DNA of 64,000 nt from Epinephelus fuscoguttatus. Its lineage: Eukaryota > Chordata > Actinopteri > Perciformes > Serranidae. Shown piece after piece: positions 1-10,215 of the stretch. The notes under the pieces are model-generated. The model was not told the origin of the DNA. It did no database searches and saw only the letters and a program-made list of their open reading frames with translations. A program made the translations under genes and the position numbers. The stretch covers positions 18,707,282 through 18,771,281 of the forward strand of contig NC_064755.1 in NCBI RefSeq assembly GCF_011397635.1. Direction: 5' to 3'. Positions within the stretch are counted from its first letter, which is position 1, and every line of letters begins with the position of its first letter.

Positions 1-1005
1 CTATCTCCAGAAAGTTTCCAATTACAATGACTTTCGAGATCTTTGTTTTTCATTGCATTAGTGAAAATGGGCATGGAATATGACATATAATTAATAAAAA
101 GGTTTCTCATTATTTTGAGGCACTATGTCATATTTTGAGAAAGTTTCTCATTATTTTGCTAAAGTTTCTCATAATTTTGAGAGTTTCTCATTATTTTGAG
201 GTATTATGTCATTATTTTAAGGGACGAAGTCAATATTTCAAGAAAGCTTGCCATTACAACTTTCAGGATCTTTTTTTCATTGCATTATTGAAAATGGGCA
301 TGAAATATAACATATCATTAGTAAAATAAATGAGAAGCTTTCTGAAATAATAATGATTTGGTACCTCAAAATTATGACTTAGTGTCTCATAGTAATATCA
401 CTTTCTCAAAATACTGACTCAGCATGTCAAAATAATGAGTTTGTATCTTTAAATTATGACATTTTATTTAAAATATACTAAGAAAGTTTCTCAAAATAAT
501 GACTTGGGTTTGTTTCTCATCAGTTTTAAATATTAAGTAAATATTCTGAGATAGCGTCTCATCATTCTGAGGTACTATGTCATTATTTTGATAACGTTTC
601 TCATTATTTTGAGATAATATGTCATTATTTTGAAAAAGTTTCTCATTATTTTTGAGATGTCATTATTTAGATAAAGTTTTTCATTATTTTGAGATAATAT
701 GTTATTATTTTGAAAAAGTTTCTTATTATTTTGATATGTCATTATTTTGAAAAAGTTTCTAATTATTTTTGAGATAATATGTCATTATTTTGAAAAAAAG
801 TTTCTCATTATTTTGAGATAATATGTCATTATTTTGAGATCATTTCTAATTATTTTGAGATACTAAGTCATTATCATAAAAAAGTTTCCCATTACAATGA
901 CTTTCAAAAAAAGTTTTTCCATTGCAATAGTGAAAATGGGCATGGAATATAACATATTATTAGTAAAAAAAAAAAAAGAGAAGCTTTCTAAAAATACTGA
1001 CTTAA
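1..1005. repeat. AT-rich tandem array, about 21/42-bp units, left part
   Basis: Seen directly: a stretch dominated by the phrase CATTATTTTGAGATAATATG alternating with CATTATTTTGAAAAAGTTTC, so that a roughly 21-bp monomer forms a 42-bp dimer. It is clearest at 540-870 and looser at 100-250. Three copies of a second, longer unit of about 80 bp are interspersed near 15-100, 247-330 and 886-970; each contains GTGAAAATGGGCATG or a one-base variant of it. The short open reading frames here are only consequences of the repeat. The same array resumes at 2191 after an inserted transposon. Confidence 0.85.
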
Positions 1006-2186
1006 AGGGCCAGTGTGTAATATTTGGCATGGTTTATTATCAATCTGAATCTGAATCTGAATCTGAATATTCTCCCCATTAATATGTTTATACAAGTGTA
1101 TAATCGCTATAAAAGAAAATTCGTTTGGTTTTCGTAGCCTTATAATTATGCTTTTATATATATATATAGCAAGGGCCTTGCTTTAGAGAGGTCGCCATCT
1201 TGCGCCGCCATGTATGTAAGGCAGCCCGAGCGGACAAGCCAGCCAGCCAGAGAACGTGTTTCGCGTGTATAAAAGAACCAACGAAGACAGCGGAAGGAAG
1301 GAAGGAGGAGGAGGAAACAGCAGAGTGTGTTAGTAGTTCGTCGATAGAGAGTAGTGAAAAGTTTTTGTAGTTATAAAGTTTTCGAATGGACCACACTTAC
1401 CACGCAACGAGAACCCGAACCGTCATCTGCGAGGAAAAGAAGACGCAACTTCACTCCTTGTGATGCACTCTCCGCGGCGCTTTTCCTCCTGATGATATAT
1501 CTCCCGAATGATGATAGCAGTAGCACCGAATCCCATTCTGTGCATTCAGCCTCTCTTCTCACCCGCTCAGCATCAAACAAATGGAGTTCCTCATCTGTAT
1601 GCTCCGGCTCAAACAGGTATGGCTCTGGGTCTGTGTCCGCTACAAGAAGCTCTTCAAAATCGCGTTCAAAGTCGTCCATTCCAGCTACTATAGTCCGGAG
1701 ATATCGCTAGGCTAAATAAACAGCTGAGCTCTGTTTACCAGCTACGCTGTCAGTCAGTGTGCGGGCTGGAGATTGAGCAGAGAGGGGAGGGGGGTCCCCA
1801 CTCGGTATGGTAAACGAGTATGTGTGTAAAGTTATGAAGTGTGTCTGTTACGCTAGAAGAGTCAAAGTTTGGGACGGAGTCTTTTACCCCCTGGAGTGTA
1901 ACCGGAGTTTTTGGAGTGCTCAAATAAACGGGCCTTTTCCCCGAACGCTCCTCTGGTCTCCTGCTCGTGAGTGATTCATTACAATATCGTAACATGGCTT
2001 AGATTTCTAAATAAACATTCACCTCGTTGCTAGATAGACCTACTCCTGAAAAACTTGTGCGCAAGGCTTTTTGACCCTACGAGGCCACCGTCATTTACCC
2101 GACGGGAGGGGTGAGCGAGTGAGCCTGGCAATCTAGAATTTGACCACTGATGTCACTGTTTTCAACCCATTTTACACACTGGCCCT
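1006..2186. mobile_element. TTAA-flanked non-autonomous DNA transposon (Kolobok-like target choice)
   Basis: Seen: the sequence opens with AGGGCCAGTGTGTAA and closes with its inverse, TTTACACACTGGCCCT, and both ends are flanked by TTAA (1002-1005 and 2187-2190). That is a terminal inverted repeat plus a 4-bp target duplication. A short (AATCTG)n run lies at 1042-1068. Known: TTAA duplication is typical of Kolobok and piggyBac superfamilies; the AGGG terminus fits Kolobok-type elements better, but the class is my inference. No transposase is visible, so it is non-autonomous. The element carries a small minus-strand exon (1401-1679). It interrupts the 21/42-bp tandem array, so it is younger than the array. 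Confidence 0.8.
1401..1679 (-). pseudogene. Exon fragment resembling N-terminus of P2X7-intracellular-domain-like transposon protein
   Basis: Reading on the minus strand from ATG at 1679, 93 codons run to a splice-donor-like GTAAGTG at 1400. The peptide is acidic, starts MDDFERDFEELL and contains PYLFEPEHTDEEL near residue 20. That phrase resembles the N-terminus of a large fish family of small proteins carrying the zinc-binding domain of the P2X7 intracellular tail, often found in mobile DNA; this assignment is from memory of the motif. The cysteine-rich zinc domain that should follow is not seen in the roughly 400 bp remaining in the element. The exon is therefore probably a captured or degenerate fragment. 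Whether it is transcribed cannot be told. Confidence 0.4.
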
Positions 2187-2190
2187 TTAA

Positions 2191-2340
2191 TATCTCAAAA
2201 TAACGTAAAAAATGACATACGTCATTATACTGACAAAGTTTCTCATTATTTTGAGATACTAAATCATTATTATTAACATAGTATGTCATTATTTGAGAAC
2301 TATGACTTACAGGATCTTTATGGAAATGAGCTTCCATATT
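2191..2340. repeat. AT-rich tandem array, right part
   Basis: This continues the array of 1-1005 after the inserted TTAA element. It includes TTTCTCATTATTTTGAGATA and a partial copy of the 80-bp unit (ACTTACAGGATCTTTATGG). From 2340 to 2754 I see only unique-looking, non-coding sequence on the trim44 intron side. Confidence 0.7.
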
Positions 2341-2754
2341 CGTATAGACATAACCTATTTCAAAGAAACACTCATTCAGCTTTTTTGAGACAGAATGAAA
2401 ATGATGATCACTCATTCATGGTCTTCAAATCAGGTAGTCAGCGATCCAATTTGGACTTGGCAGTGAGTGAAGTTATGAATTAGGGAGCCTGAAATATAGA
2501 ACTGCATTTAAAATATAGAAAAGGACCTGCAGGATCTGCCGTGTTCATTTGACAGGCTGACTGAGGCCCCCGTCGTTCCTTGCAAGGAGGTCAAGTCGAC
2601 CATTTATGGCTGCGGCGCAATTCTAATTTCATTTGATAGGATTCCTAAATGAGAACAGTTGAGTGCAAATCCTTTGGGAAGGGTTTTTTAAAAACGGCCC
2701 GAGCTGTATAACTCATGTTGAGATTTGATTCTGTATGCAGGAGTTTGCGCTCAC

Positions 2755-2832
2755 CTCAGGGTTGGTCCACTTGGTCTTGACATTCTCAGCCATCTGTTGT
2801 GTACAGCCCAGTAGGTCGTAACCTTGCCGGCT
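2755..2832 (-). CDS. trim44, second coding exon
   Basis: On the minus strand a 78-bp exon sits between an acceptor (pyrimidine-rich tract ending ACCTGTAG at 2833) and a donor (GAG followed by GTGAGC from 2754). It is in phase 0 on both sides, matching the phase-0 end of the exon at 4262-4906. It encodes 26 residues, beginning SRQGYDLLGC and ending NVKTKWTNPE. In human TRIM44 the segment right after the B-box is similar in layout (a short helix followed by a K-x-K-x-S/T-x-P pattern), from memory. The exon would start the coiled-coil region. The next coding exon, expected to continue the coiled coil, is not recognisable between 1 and 2754 and should lie beyond the left edge. Confidence 0.75.
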
Positions 2833-4261
2833 CTACAGGTGGAGCAGACAAACACACAGTAAACACATCAGAGTAAATGACTGTTTAAAAAAACAGCACA
2901 TACACACATATTCTGTTTCATTAGTTCATTATTTCACTGTTAATCATTTAGAAGAGCACCAAATTAACATAGGCTATACTTATCAGTTTATAACTCCATG
3001 CAAAAACAAACTGGGCACATTGACAAAAAAACAAATTAGCATATTTTTAATCAAACATCTCAGTAGAGATAATGTGACAATATTTTTGCTTTGCAGCTTT
3101 TAAAAGCTGTTTACACACAAGAAAAAGGCATGATACGCCACAATTTTATATTAAAGTTTCACACGCTACATGCTCAATGCAATGTACAGCAACGGGAAAT
3201 CATATCACTACTCCCGCAGATAAAAGGTTCTTTCACATGAATACACTGAAGCGGTAAACAGGATAAAAGCGAGGGTAGGTTTAGAGTAAATAATGTGGCC
3301 TTAGGGCTGCGTGTGTGTGTGTGTGTGTGTGTGTGACCCCATTTGTCTCTAATCAATCCGTATGTGGCCATGATGTAAGAGAAAAGCACTGGAGTGTGCT
3401 GCTCCACTTCTGTTTTTCAGATGTGCTGCCACGGGGCAGGGGACAAAAACGGTGCTCTGTAAATTACAGTCGGCGCACCATGTGGGTCATTACTACTGTA
3501 GCTAAATGCGCCGGCTTTGTAGTTCAGTTTATTTTAATGTTCACAAACAATACCCTTGACCGTTCAAAATATTAATGCAAAACTACGTCCTGGTTTCTGA
3601 TACTATCACACCCCTGTTAATTGGACTTCTGTGCAATAACACAGCCCAAATGTGTTCGTTGTGCCGATAACATCTGACTCTAAATGGTTCTATAATCATC
3701 ACAAACACTATGCTCTGCTGAACTGAGCCCATAGTGATGATGGCGTTATTCTCAAAAACCAGCACGGCATTAACCGAACTTACTGGAGCGACTGAAATGC
3801 TGCGCCGAATGAGCGGTGATTCCCTGGACCTTTGAAATACGCCTGAAGCAAAAAAGCCATCTGGGAAATGGAGGACGGGTGAAGCTATAATTGGCATCAA
3901 GTCAAACGGACATTGGGATATATTCATAAATGTTTAATATCAATTTCACAGTTTTCATAGGAATTATTTATGTAGCCATGTAATTGAATCCATTTATTAA
4001 TGATGTCATGTGGGTGATCATGAGCCATTGTTACGTTTAAAATATTACACAGAGCTCTTACAGAGCCCTGGTGAGTTGACTTAAAGACTACAGGGCCTAC
4101 AGCTATTGACTTACTACTTAATACTGAATTTAAAATGCAAACCAGATACACGACACTCTGAATACATTACAGAGCCGCAGATGTTGTGATTAAGTACCGT
4201 AGAGAGAGCATACAGTGTTCTTATATATAGGAACCTATCATGCTCTCAGTGTGTGACTCAC
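2833..4261 (-). other. trim44 intron between first two coding exons
   Basis: About 1.4 kb of non-coding sequence bounded by a GT donor (AAG/GTGAGT, intron starting at 4261) and an AG acceptor (2833-2834). It contains a (GT)n microsatellite at 3311-3335. No other element is recognised. The open frames inside show no domain. Confidence 0.75.
3311..3335. repeat. (GT)n microsatellite in trim44 intron
   Basis: About 12 uninterrupted GT units. Confidence 0.95.
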
Positions 4262-4906
4262 CTTCTGCCACACATAAGCCTCGTGCAGGGTGATGATCTC
4301 ATGGTCGCGGTGCTCACCCTGCACCGCACACACCACACAGATGATCTTCTCATCTGGTTTGCAGTACAAGGAGCCCTCCTGTTTGTGCTCCTTGCAGCGC
4401 AGTCTCTCTACTGTCACTGTGTCCCTCTTCCCAGCCTCTCCAGCTGCCACGGCCTCCTGCCCTGCTTCCGCACCCTCGGCTCCATCATCCAGCTCAGCCT
4501 CCTGCTGCAGGCCATTCTGGGCTCCCGCCCTGTCCCCAGCATCACTGCTCTCACCGCCATTAGCCATTGCCACTCCAAGTAGTGCCATTCCCTGATTAGC
4601 GCCCATTCCAGCTGCCCTCTCCACACCAACCTCATCCTCAGCTCCATCTCCCACTCTGGAGTCTCTTTTGGTGCCAAGTCCATTAGCTTGTGTCTCCTCG
4701 TGGTTATAAGGCATTATGGGGTGATGTGTACTGCTGGCATGCCTGTCAGCGTGGAGGGGGCAGAAGGCAAAGCTGCAGATGTAGCACACTTGTGTGGCCG
4801 GTTTGGCTTCGTCGGGCTCGCACGCATCACATGATCCGTCCATCTGTGGCAGCTCCTCGTGTTTCAGCTCCATAGCTCCTTCCTGGGGTTCCCCTTTGTG
4901 GTCCAT
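4262..4906 (-). CDS. trim44, first coding exon (tripartite motif-containing 44)
   Basis: Encodes residues 1-215 of a TRIM44-type protein: a RING-less TRIM protein with an N-terminal UBP-like zinc finger, an acidic linker and a B-box; the mammalian protein is reported to stabilise partners such as VISA/MAVS by deubiquitination-type activity. Visible: zinc ligands C26, C29, C41, C44, C49, H52 with nearby histidines (UBP-like finger; CDACEPDEA at 26-34); a linker of about 100 residues rich in E, G and A (75-165); and a B-box2 with C171, H174, C182, D185, C190, C193, H199, H202. The start at 4906 has a near-ideal context (GCCGCCATGG). The exon ends AAG/GTGAGT at 4262/4261; the open frame past that point is intron read-through. 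The fish linker is less acidic than the human one. Same strand as fjx1, 38 kb downstream of it. Confidence 0.88.
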
Positions 4907-4945
4907 GGCGGCTGATAATTACTGTGGGGATAACAGGAGCAGGTC
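4907..4945 (-). promoter_or_regulatory. trim44 short 5' leader and probable splice acceptor
   Basis: Just upstream of the ATG on the minus strand is a 15-nt leader (TAATTATCAGCCGCC) preceded by TGCTCCTGTTATCCCCACAG, a convincing acceptor with the AG ending at 4922. This suggests that trim44 begins with a separate non-coding exon upstream. I could not place that exon; candidate GT donors exist near 5300 (GAG/GTGAGA) but nothing decides between them. Confidence 0.55.
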
Positions 4946-5654
4946 TTGTAGGAGACACACAGAGTAGAGGACAGGTTATTAATAGCTGTGACCTTCTGTG
5001 TGCAGATCTCATATTTGCACAGGGGAAAGTCCAAGATCCTCAGGACTAATCCCCTCTGATATAATATTCCCAGACAGATGATGTATAGCGGGAGGCAAAG
5101 TCCACAGCAAATAGCATCCGGAGCAACACCATCACACAAACCACACAAAAACAGGGAATCATTTTGCAAGGACAATAAACACCAAAACCCCATCTGCGAT
5201 CACTATGTGTGCAAACACGCTCACTTTGTTTACTGACTCACAAGTGCTGAGCAGGACTGTACCCTCAGCATGACCGAACACCATTGCTCTTCTTATCTCA
5301 CCTCTTGTCATCAGGCCCTGACCTTTACATGTCTTGTTAGTTTTTGTGTTTATGCCCTCTCACCCTGCTTTCACTTCACTCTGCAGGAGTGAGGCTGAAA
5401 GTGAAGAGAGACCTGTGTGTATGCCTTGTACACTGAACACACACAAAGACAGTTTTTTTTTCCTCCTCACTTTCTCTTTCTCCTCGGAGCCTTCCTCTCC
5501 TGAGCTATGTCTGTGTACTCTTTCCCCACTGCTGACACAAACAACCGGTAGAAAAAGTGCTGTAATGCAGAGAGAGAGAGAGAAAAAACACCCCCTCTTC
5601 CCCTTTTGCTATTTCTCTGTCTCTGACTCACACATTCATGATGCCTCCTCACGT

Positions 5655-5688
<34 letters not shown>

Positions 5689-6618
5689 GCATTTTCTCCC
5701 TCATCCTGTGGGGCTTAGCAGTTTGCAACTCACTGCAGTGTACTTACTCGTCTGTGTCTTCCTCCCCCCCTTCTGCTTTTCTTGTCTAGGGCTTGTTTTG
5801 AGGTAATGTGGAGTCAGTGGAGGAGTTAGCTTGACAGCTAACTTCCTTAGCACAGCTGTTGTGCTCTGGGTCTATTATTAAGCTGTCGACAGATCTACTT
5901 TCACTTTATAGCAGCAAAAAGAGACTCCAGCTTCGTTCCGACAGCGTTTACTTCCTTATTTTCATCAGCTGCTGTCTGCTTTTTTTCTACTTCCTGCTTG
6001 TAGTCTCCTGTGTGTGTGTGTGTGTGAGCGGCAGAGACACACAGAGGCTGAAGGGAGAAAACCAGGGATGTAACGTTCACAGTCAAACTCCGCACCGGAG
6101 GCAGGGAGAAGAAAGAAGATTAATTTGTAATGTTAGCACGAAGTGGTTGTGTCTTAAAGCTACTCATTTCTAGTTTTAGTGGTATTATAATTGCCAATAA
6201 TTATAAAACTATATTTCTTTAACTTACCCCCACCTGCGCCAATTATGTAACATTAAGCTAGTCGGCCATTCACGGTAAGTGAAGTTAAATACGTCATCTA
6301 AAGTTAGCCTAACTTCTTTTTGCTAAAGCCAGCATAGCTAACACTAAGTTAGCCTACATTTCAAAACAACTGACACCCAACAAAAGCTTTTCAAGTGCAG
6401 TTTTCTTAGTGTCACCACATTAAAAATGCTGTAATTCTTAAAAATAAATTAAATGAACACAAAATTCACTAGAAACCACATGAAGAGGGGCAGAGTCAGT
6501 ACCTTCAGTCATGGCTGAGCTGCAGTTTTAATAAAAGAAATAAATAAAATAATACAGACAAAACTTTAAAGGGGCAATACTTCAATTTTCAAAATTATAA
6601 CTACGTTATTCCAATACT
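4946..6618. other. trim44 upstream region, no gene seen
   Basis: No coding sequence recognised. There is an (AC)n microsatellite at 5657-5688 and a short (GT)n near 6009-6027. The non-coding first exon and promoter of trim44 are expected in or beyond this stretch, but no base-level signal fixes them. Confidence 0.6.
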
Positions 6619-6675
6619 CTAAGGCCTAATCACGCAGAAGGTGCTTTAGCAGCTGAAGGCGGCTTTTTGTAATTG

Positions 6676-7230
6676 TTTTTAAGGACACATTCACACCAGG
6701 ATAGTCTGGGGGACTCGGTTTGATTGGGTGGGCAATGCCGAAAAATTTCACATGTTCATTTGGTTCGGTTCACTTTTTAAAGCAGACCAAACAGCCTGGA
6801 CAACGTCAAGCAGTTACAACAGCTGCTTGTTTGGGGGTGGTATTGCCCGAAACAACCACTGACCAGGAAAAAATAAGCATGAGGAATAAGAAAAAACAGC
6901 TCATCAATTGGGCAGGACCGAAAACAGCTTAGTCACTACAAAAACACCAAACACCAAAATGCACTGTGCTCTATGTCACTTTCTCTCTTTGGTTCACTTC
7001 CTCTCTTTGGTTCGCTGGATCTTCCATTTGCATTTCCTACTGTAAGTGAACTGCACCAGGTTTCACTTGCAAGTGAACCGAGACCCCCAGTTTTCAAGCA
7101 GACCAGGGTTTGCTCGTTTGGTCCGAGTTCGAATGAGCGTTTGCACCACTCAAAATGAACTATCCGTGGAAGCGGACCAGGGTTCGTTTAAAGCAGACCA
7201 GATAGTGTCTGTGTGAATGCGTCCTAAAAA
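6676..7230. mobile_element. MITE with TIR TTTTTARGACRCATTCACAC
   Basis: The left end TTTTTAAGGACACATTCACA and the right end GTGTGAATGCGTCCTAAAAA are near-perfect inverse copies. Internal sequence repeatedly reads GGTTCGGTTC/AAAGCAGACCA, with inverse versions on the right (GGTTCGTTTAAAGCAGACCAG), typical of a dispersed teleost non-autonomous element. No coding capacity. It appears inserted inside an older repeat: CTAAGGCCTAATCACGCAGA at 6619 and GGGATCAGGGCCTAAG ending near 7945 look like the diverged outer ends. Confidence 0.7.
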
Positions 7231-7472
7231 TGAAGCTTTTTGCATGTGGTTTTTGCGTTGTGACGCGCCTCGTGTTCCTGCGTTCTAAGCGCCTGGTGTG
7301 TTTGCCAGAGCCCTCTGAACTCCTTGAGTTCAACTCAAGTGGGAAAAACGCCCCACCTAATCTCTGCTTTTTTCCCATCGTCCAATCAGATGATTTGAGA
7401 GGCGGGCCTTCTGTGGTGGTCATGACAACAAGTTTACAGTTGTAAGCAATGGAGGAGAAACTGATGTAGTGA

Positions 7473-7509
7473 CCGTATAGCTCTGTGTATCCAACCCAGA
7501 GCTATACGG
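7473..7509. repeat. Perfect 13-bp hairpin
   Basis: CCGTATAGCTCTG (7473-7485) and CAGAGCTATACGG (7497-7509) are exact inverse complements around an 11-nt loop. It lies inside the repeat-derived block 7231-7945. It is probably a product of transposon structure; no function is implied. Confidence 0.75.
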
Positions 7510-8086
7510 CCAGACGGTTGACAGCAGGTTGTCAAACTGCCCGAGTCATCCTAAAATATGCCTGGATAGGGTGATAATCCAGGCAAAGCACCTGGACAAA
7601 CTGGTGGTACCCCCTGTGATCCACCATTTTTTTAGGGTCTCATGTACCCACACAGATCTCCATTTCCCTGTGCCCAAAGAACTATTTGCTGACAGCCTCT
7701 GACCTTCAACCAGAGCTAGAGCAAGTACCCCCTGCCTGCCCATGTGCCTGTGGAACTAGATACTAATTACCGTCAAACTAAAATGAATACATTCATGATA
7801 GAGTCTGTGGTTGCCTGGCAACAATAAAAAGGAGCAGCAAGCTTTTTTTTCTCACTAGTGGCATTCAATTTAAAAAAAAAAGGCAGTGCAGCGTGCCTTG
7901 TGTTTTGCAACCTGCAAAATGCTGTCTGTGGGATCAGGGCCTAAGACGGTCTAAAATTATGAGTAAACACGGACAACTTTCTCCCAAATTCTAAAGCCAA
8001 AGTGCTAAAACTCTACTTTGGGATGTCATAGGGTGTAAAGCCTGGAGCTGCTCCATAGACAGTGAATAGTGAATGATATTATAGAT

Positions 8087-8399
8087 CAGTGGTTCCCAAC
8101 TGGTGGGTCTCGGTCCAAAAGTAGGTCGCAAGTCCATTCTGAATGGACCGCAAGTGACTCATGTCAACATGTCAAGTTTGTAAAAACCATGCTTTATTTT
8201 GAAGTGTGGTGAATGTCCAGTGCCGTTTCCTCCAGTATAATGAGTGAGAGAACAGACAGTTACTTGACAGAGACAGCAAACTAGCTCGACGACATGGCCA
8301 AACATAAGTATGACCCTGAATGGATGAAACTGTGTGGACCTTGACCTAATGACTAAGGAAGAATCTAGACCCTGTGGCTAGACCAGTTGAGATCCACTG
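8087..8399. mobile_element. hAT-type MITE with 8-bp target duplication
   Basis: Begins CAGTGGTTCCCAACTGG and ends with the inverse of CAGTGGATCTCAACTGG. Flanks are TTATAGAT (8079-8086) and TTACAGAT (8400-8407), an 8-bp duplication with one mismatch, the hAT hallmark. The interior includes GACATGGCCAAACATAAGTA, which reads like the first codons of a BED-finger hAT transposase (MAKHKYDPEW), so it is an internally deleted derivative of an autonomous hAT element. Confidence 0.85.
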
Positions 8400-8523
8400 T
8401 TACAGATGACACTAAGAGCACACAGGGGAATGTTCTGGGTATATGGGTACATTTTCTGTTTCAGATCTGAGAACTCTAAAATAGAATAAAGCCTCCCACA
8501 GACGGTGAGATTTTAGCAATCTT

Positions 8524-9267
8524 AAGCCCAGTTCAAACCAAAGACTCACAATGACATGAGTTGAAACAAGTCACTACTTGCTATGCGCTGTTCTCCAACA
8601 TTCTAAAAACCTGCCGGTTTACATCAATTCAACCAGATGAGACAGTGTATCATCTCTATACTACAACTCTCTGTACCTCTGTTCTGTTTTCCAGCTTTTC
8701 AGGCTTATTTTGTGGCTGAATTCAATTTGTAGCCTCTTAAAATTTGAATGAGGATAGTGACAGTGAGAGACTGACTACAGTTGCATTTGTAGTAGTGATG
8801 AAACGGTGAAACACAAGCATCAGATGGACTATTCATAGTCAGATTGCCACAATAATAAAAATAACCAGCACCAATTAATCAGTCAGTGAGAATATGTGTG
8901 TGTGTGGGCGGCATAAGCACATATTGCGAGCAGCAGCAGCGACCCACCGTCTGACACCAGCACACCGTAAGGACGGAAACAGAGGGCTTAGCGGTGACAA
9001 AGCACCTGCCACAGCAAGCAAATGTGCCGTCTGTGGTCATTTTTACTTGACCAGCAAACTTTACTACTAGCTGATTAGCTGTAGAAACAAGAGACTCGCT
9101 TTACGTTCTAAGATCAGCCGCTGGGGATTTGACCAGCTGAGTTGCAGGTGACACCATCAGCTAGCTTGATTCGAGCTCAGACCGGCCAGTTAACACCACT
9201 GCAGCTTTTCTCTACAATGTTCTAAAACGGTTTCGTCTCGTCGAAAATCTGTGGTTTGAACTTGGCT
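8524..9267. mobile_element. Inverted-repeat element (MITE-like), about 0.74 kb
   Basis: The left end AAGCCCAGTTCAAACCAAAG and the inverse of the right end AGCCAAGTTCAAACCACAGA match. Further in, CCAACATTCTAAAAACC (left) pairs with CAATGTTCTAAAACGG (right, same strand) as diverged inner copies. No protein recognised. A second repeated phrase, CACTGTGCGACATRG, flanks it at 9275 and near 9797, suggesting it was inserted in an older repeat. Confidence 0.6.
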
Positions 9268-10173
9268 ACAGCTACACTGTGCGACATGGATCTAATAAAC
9301 TTGGGTACGACATCAAGTGTGATGTATGCTGACTGTGCGATGACAGTGCCAACCAAATGGCAGGCTAACATGTATGATGCAATGGCTTTCCATACTGACT
9401 GTGCAAGAAAGATGCACAGGTTATTACTTCTCCAACTGTGAAGCACAACATAGAGGGTCACATTAATAAATAACCTAAAGCTTTGCAGACACTATTTACT
9501 GTGGTGTGTCTGTGTGTGTATGCTAGCTGCTAGGTTGTGCACCTGGCAGCTGCAACTCCACCACTAGTGTTTGCACAATCATGATAAGAACTGGAGGATG
9601 CATCATACAGGCAAGGCTTCTGCTGCCATAACTTGATAAGGTTTTCCTTTTTGTACTCGACTCCCACAGCTAGCAGCTCGTAACAGCAGTCACACTGTGA
9701 GATGGTCATCCCAAATTTCTGACACTGTCAGAATTTTATCCCAGGGTGTCTTTGATCGCAAGACCGTGACAATGACCATTCTTGTACCTCTCTCACTGTG
9801 CGACATAGCACCACTGTTTTAGAGCCACGACCAAAGATATCGCTTTCACGTTGGCCATCTTTCATCTGAGACAGCCCAAAATCGCACCAGGCTTGAAGCT
9901 CATTTGGGTATAATAACGAAAACAAACATTCTGTGGGTCCACAAAATCAGGCTCCCATTTATTGTCCATGGAGCAGCTCCAAACTGTATACCCTAGGACA
10001 TTACAGGTTTAAGACTGACTTCTCTGGTTTCTGACTTTGAGAGAGGGTTCACAAATATTGATTGAACTGTCCTAGTCCATGGAAATAACATAATGGAATT
10101 AATAATTTAGTTGGTGCACACCTGTAAAAACCTTGTCAGGTTGTTTGACAGCATTTTCAGAATCTGCCATAAT

Positions 10174-10215
<42 letters not shown>

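Noticed and set aside
1..1005. Regular spaced repeats considered as CRISPR-like
   Set aside because: Units are directly adjacent, AT-rich and variable, without unique spacers; this is a eukaryotic tandem array.
4253..4875. Plus-strand open frames over trim44 exon 1
   Set aside because: Antisense shadows of the exon; no motifs.
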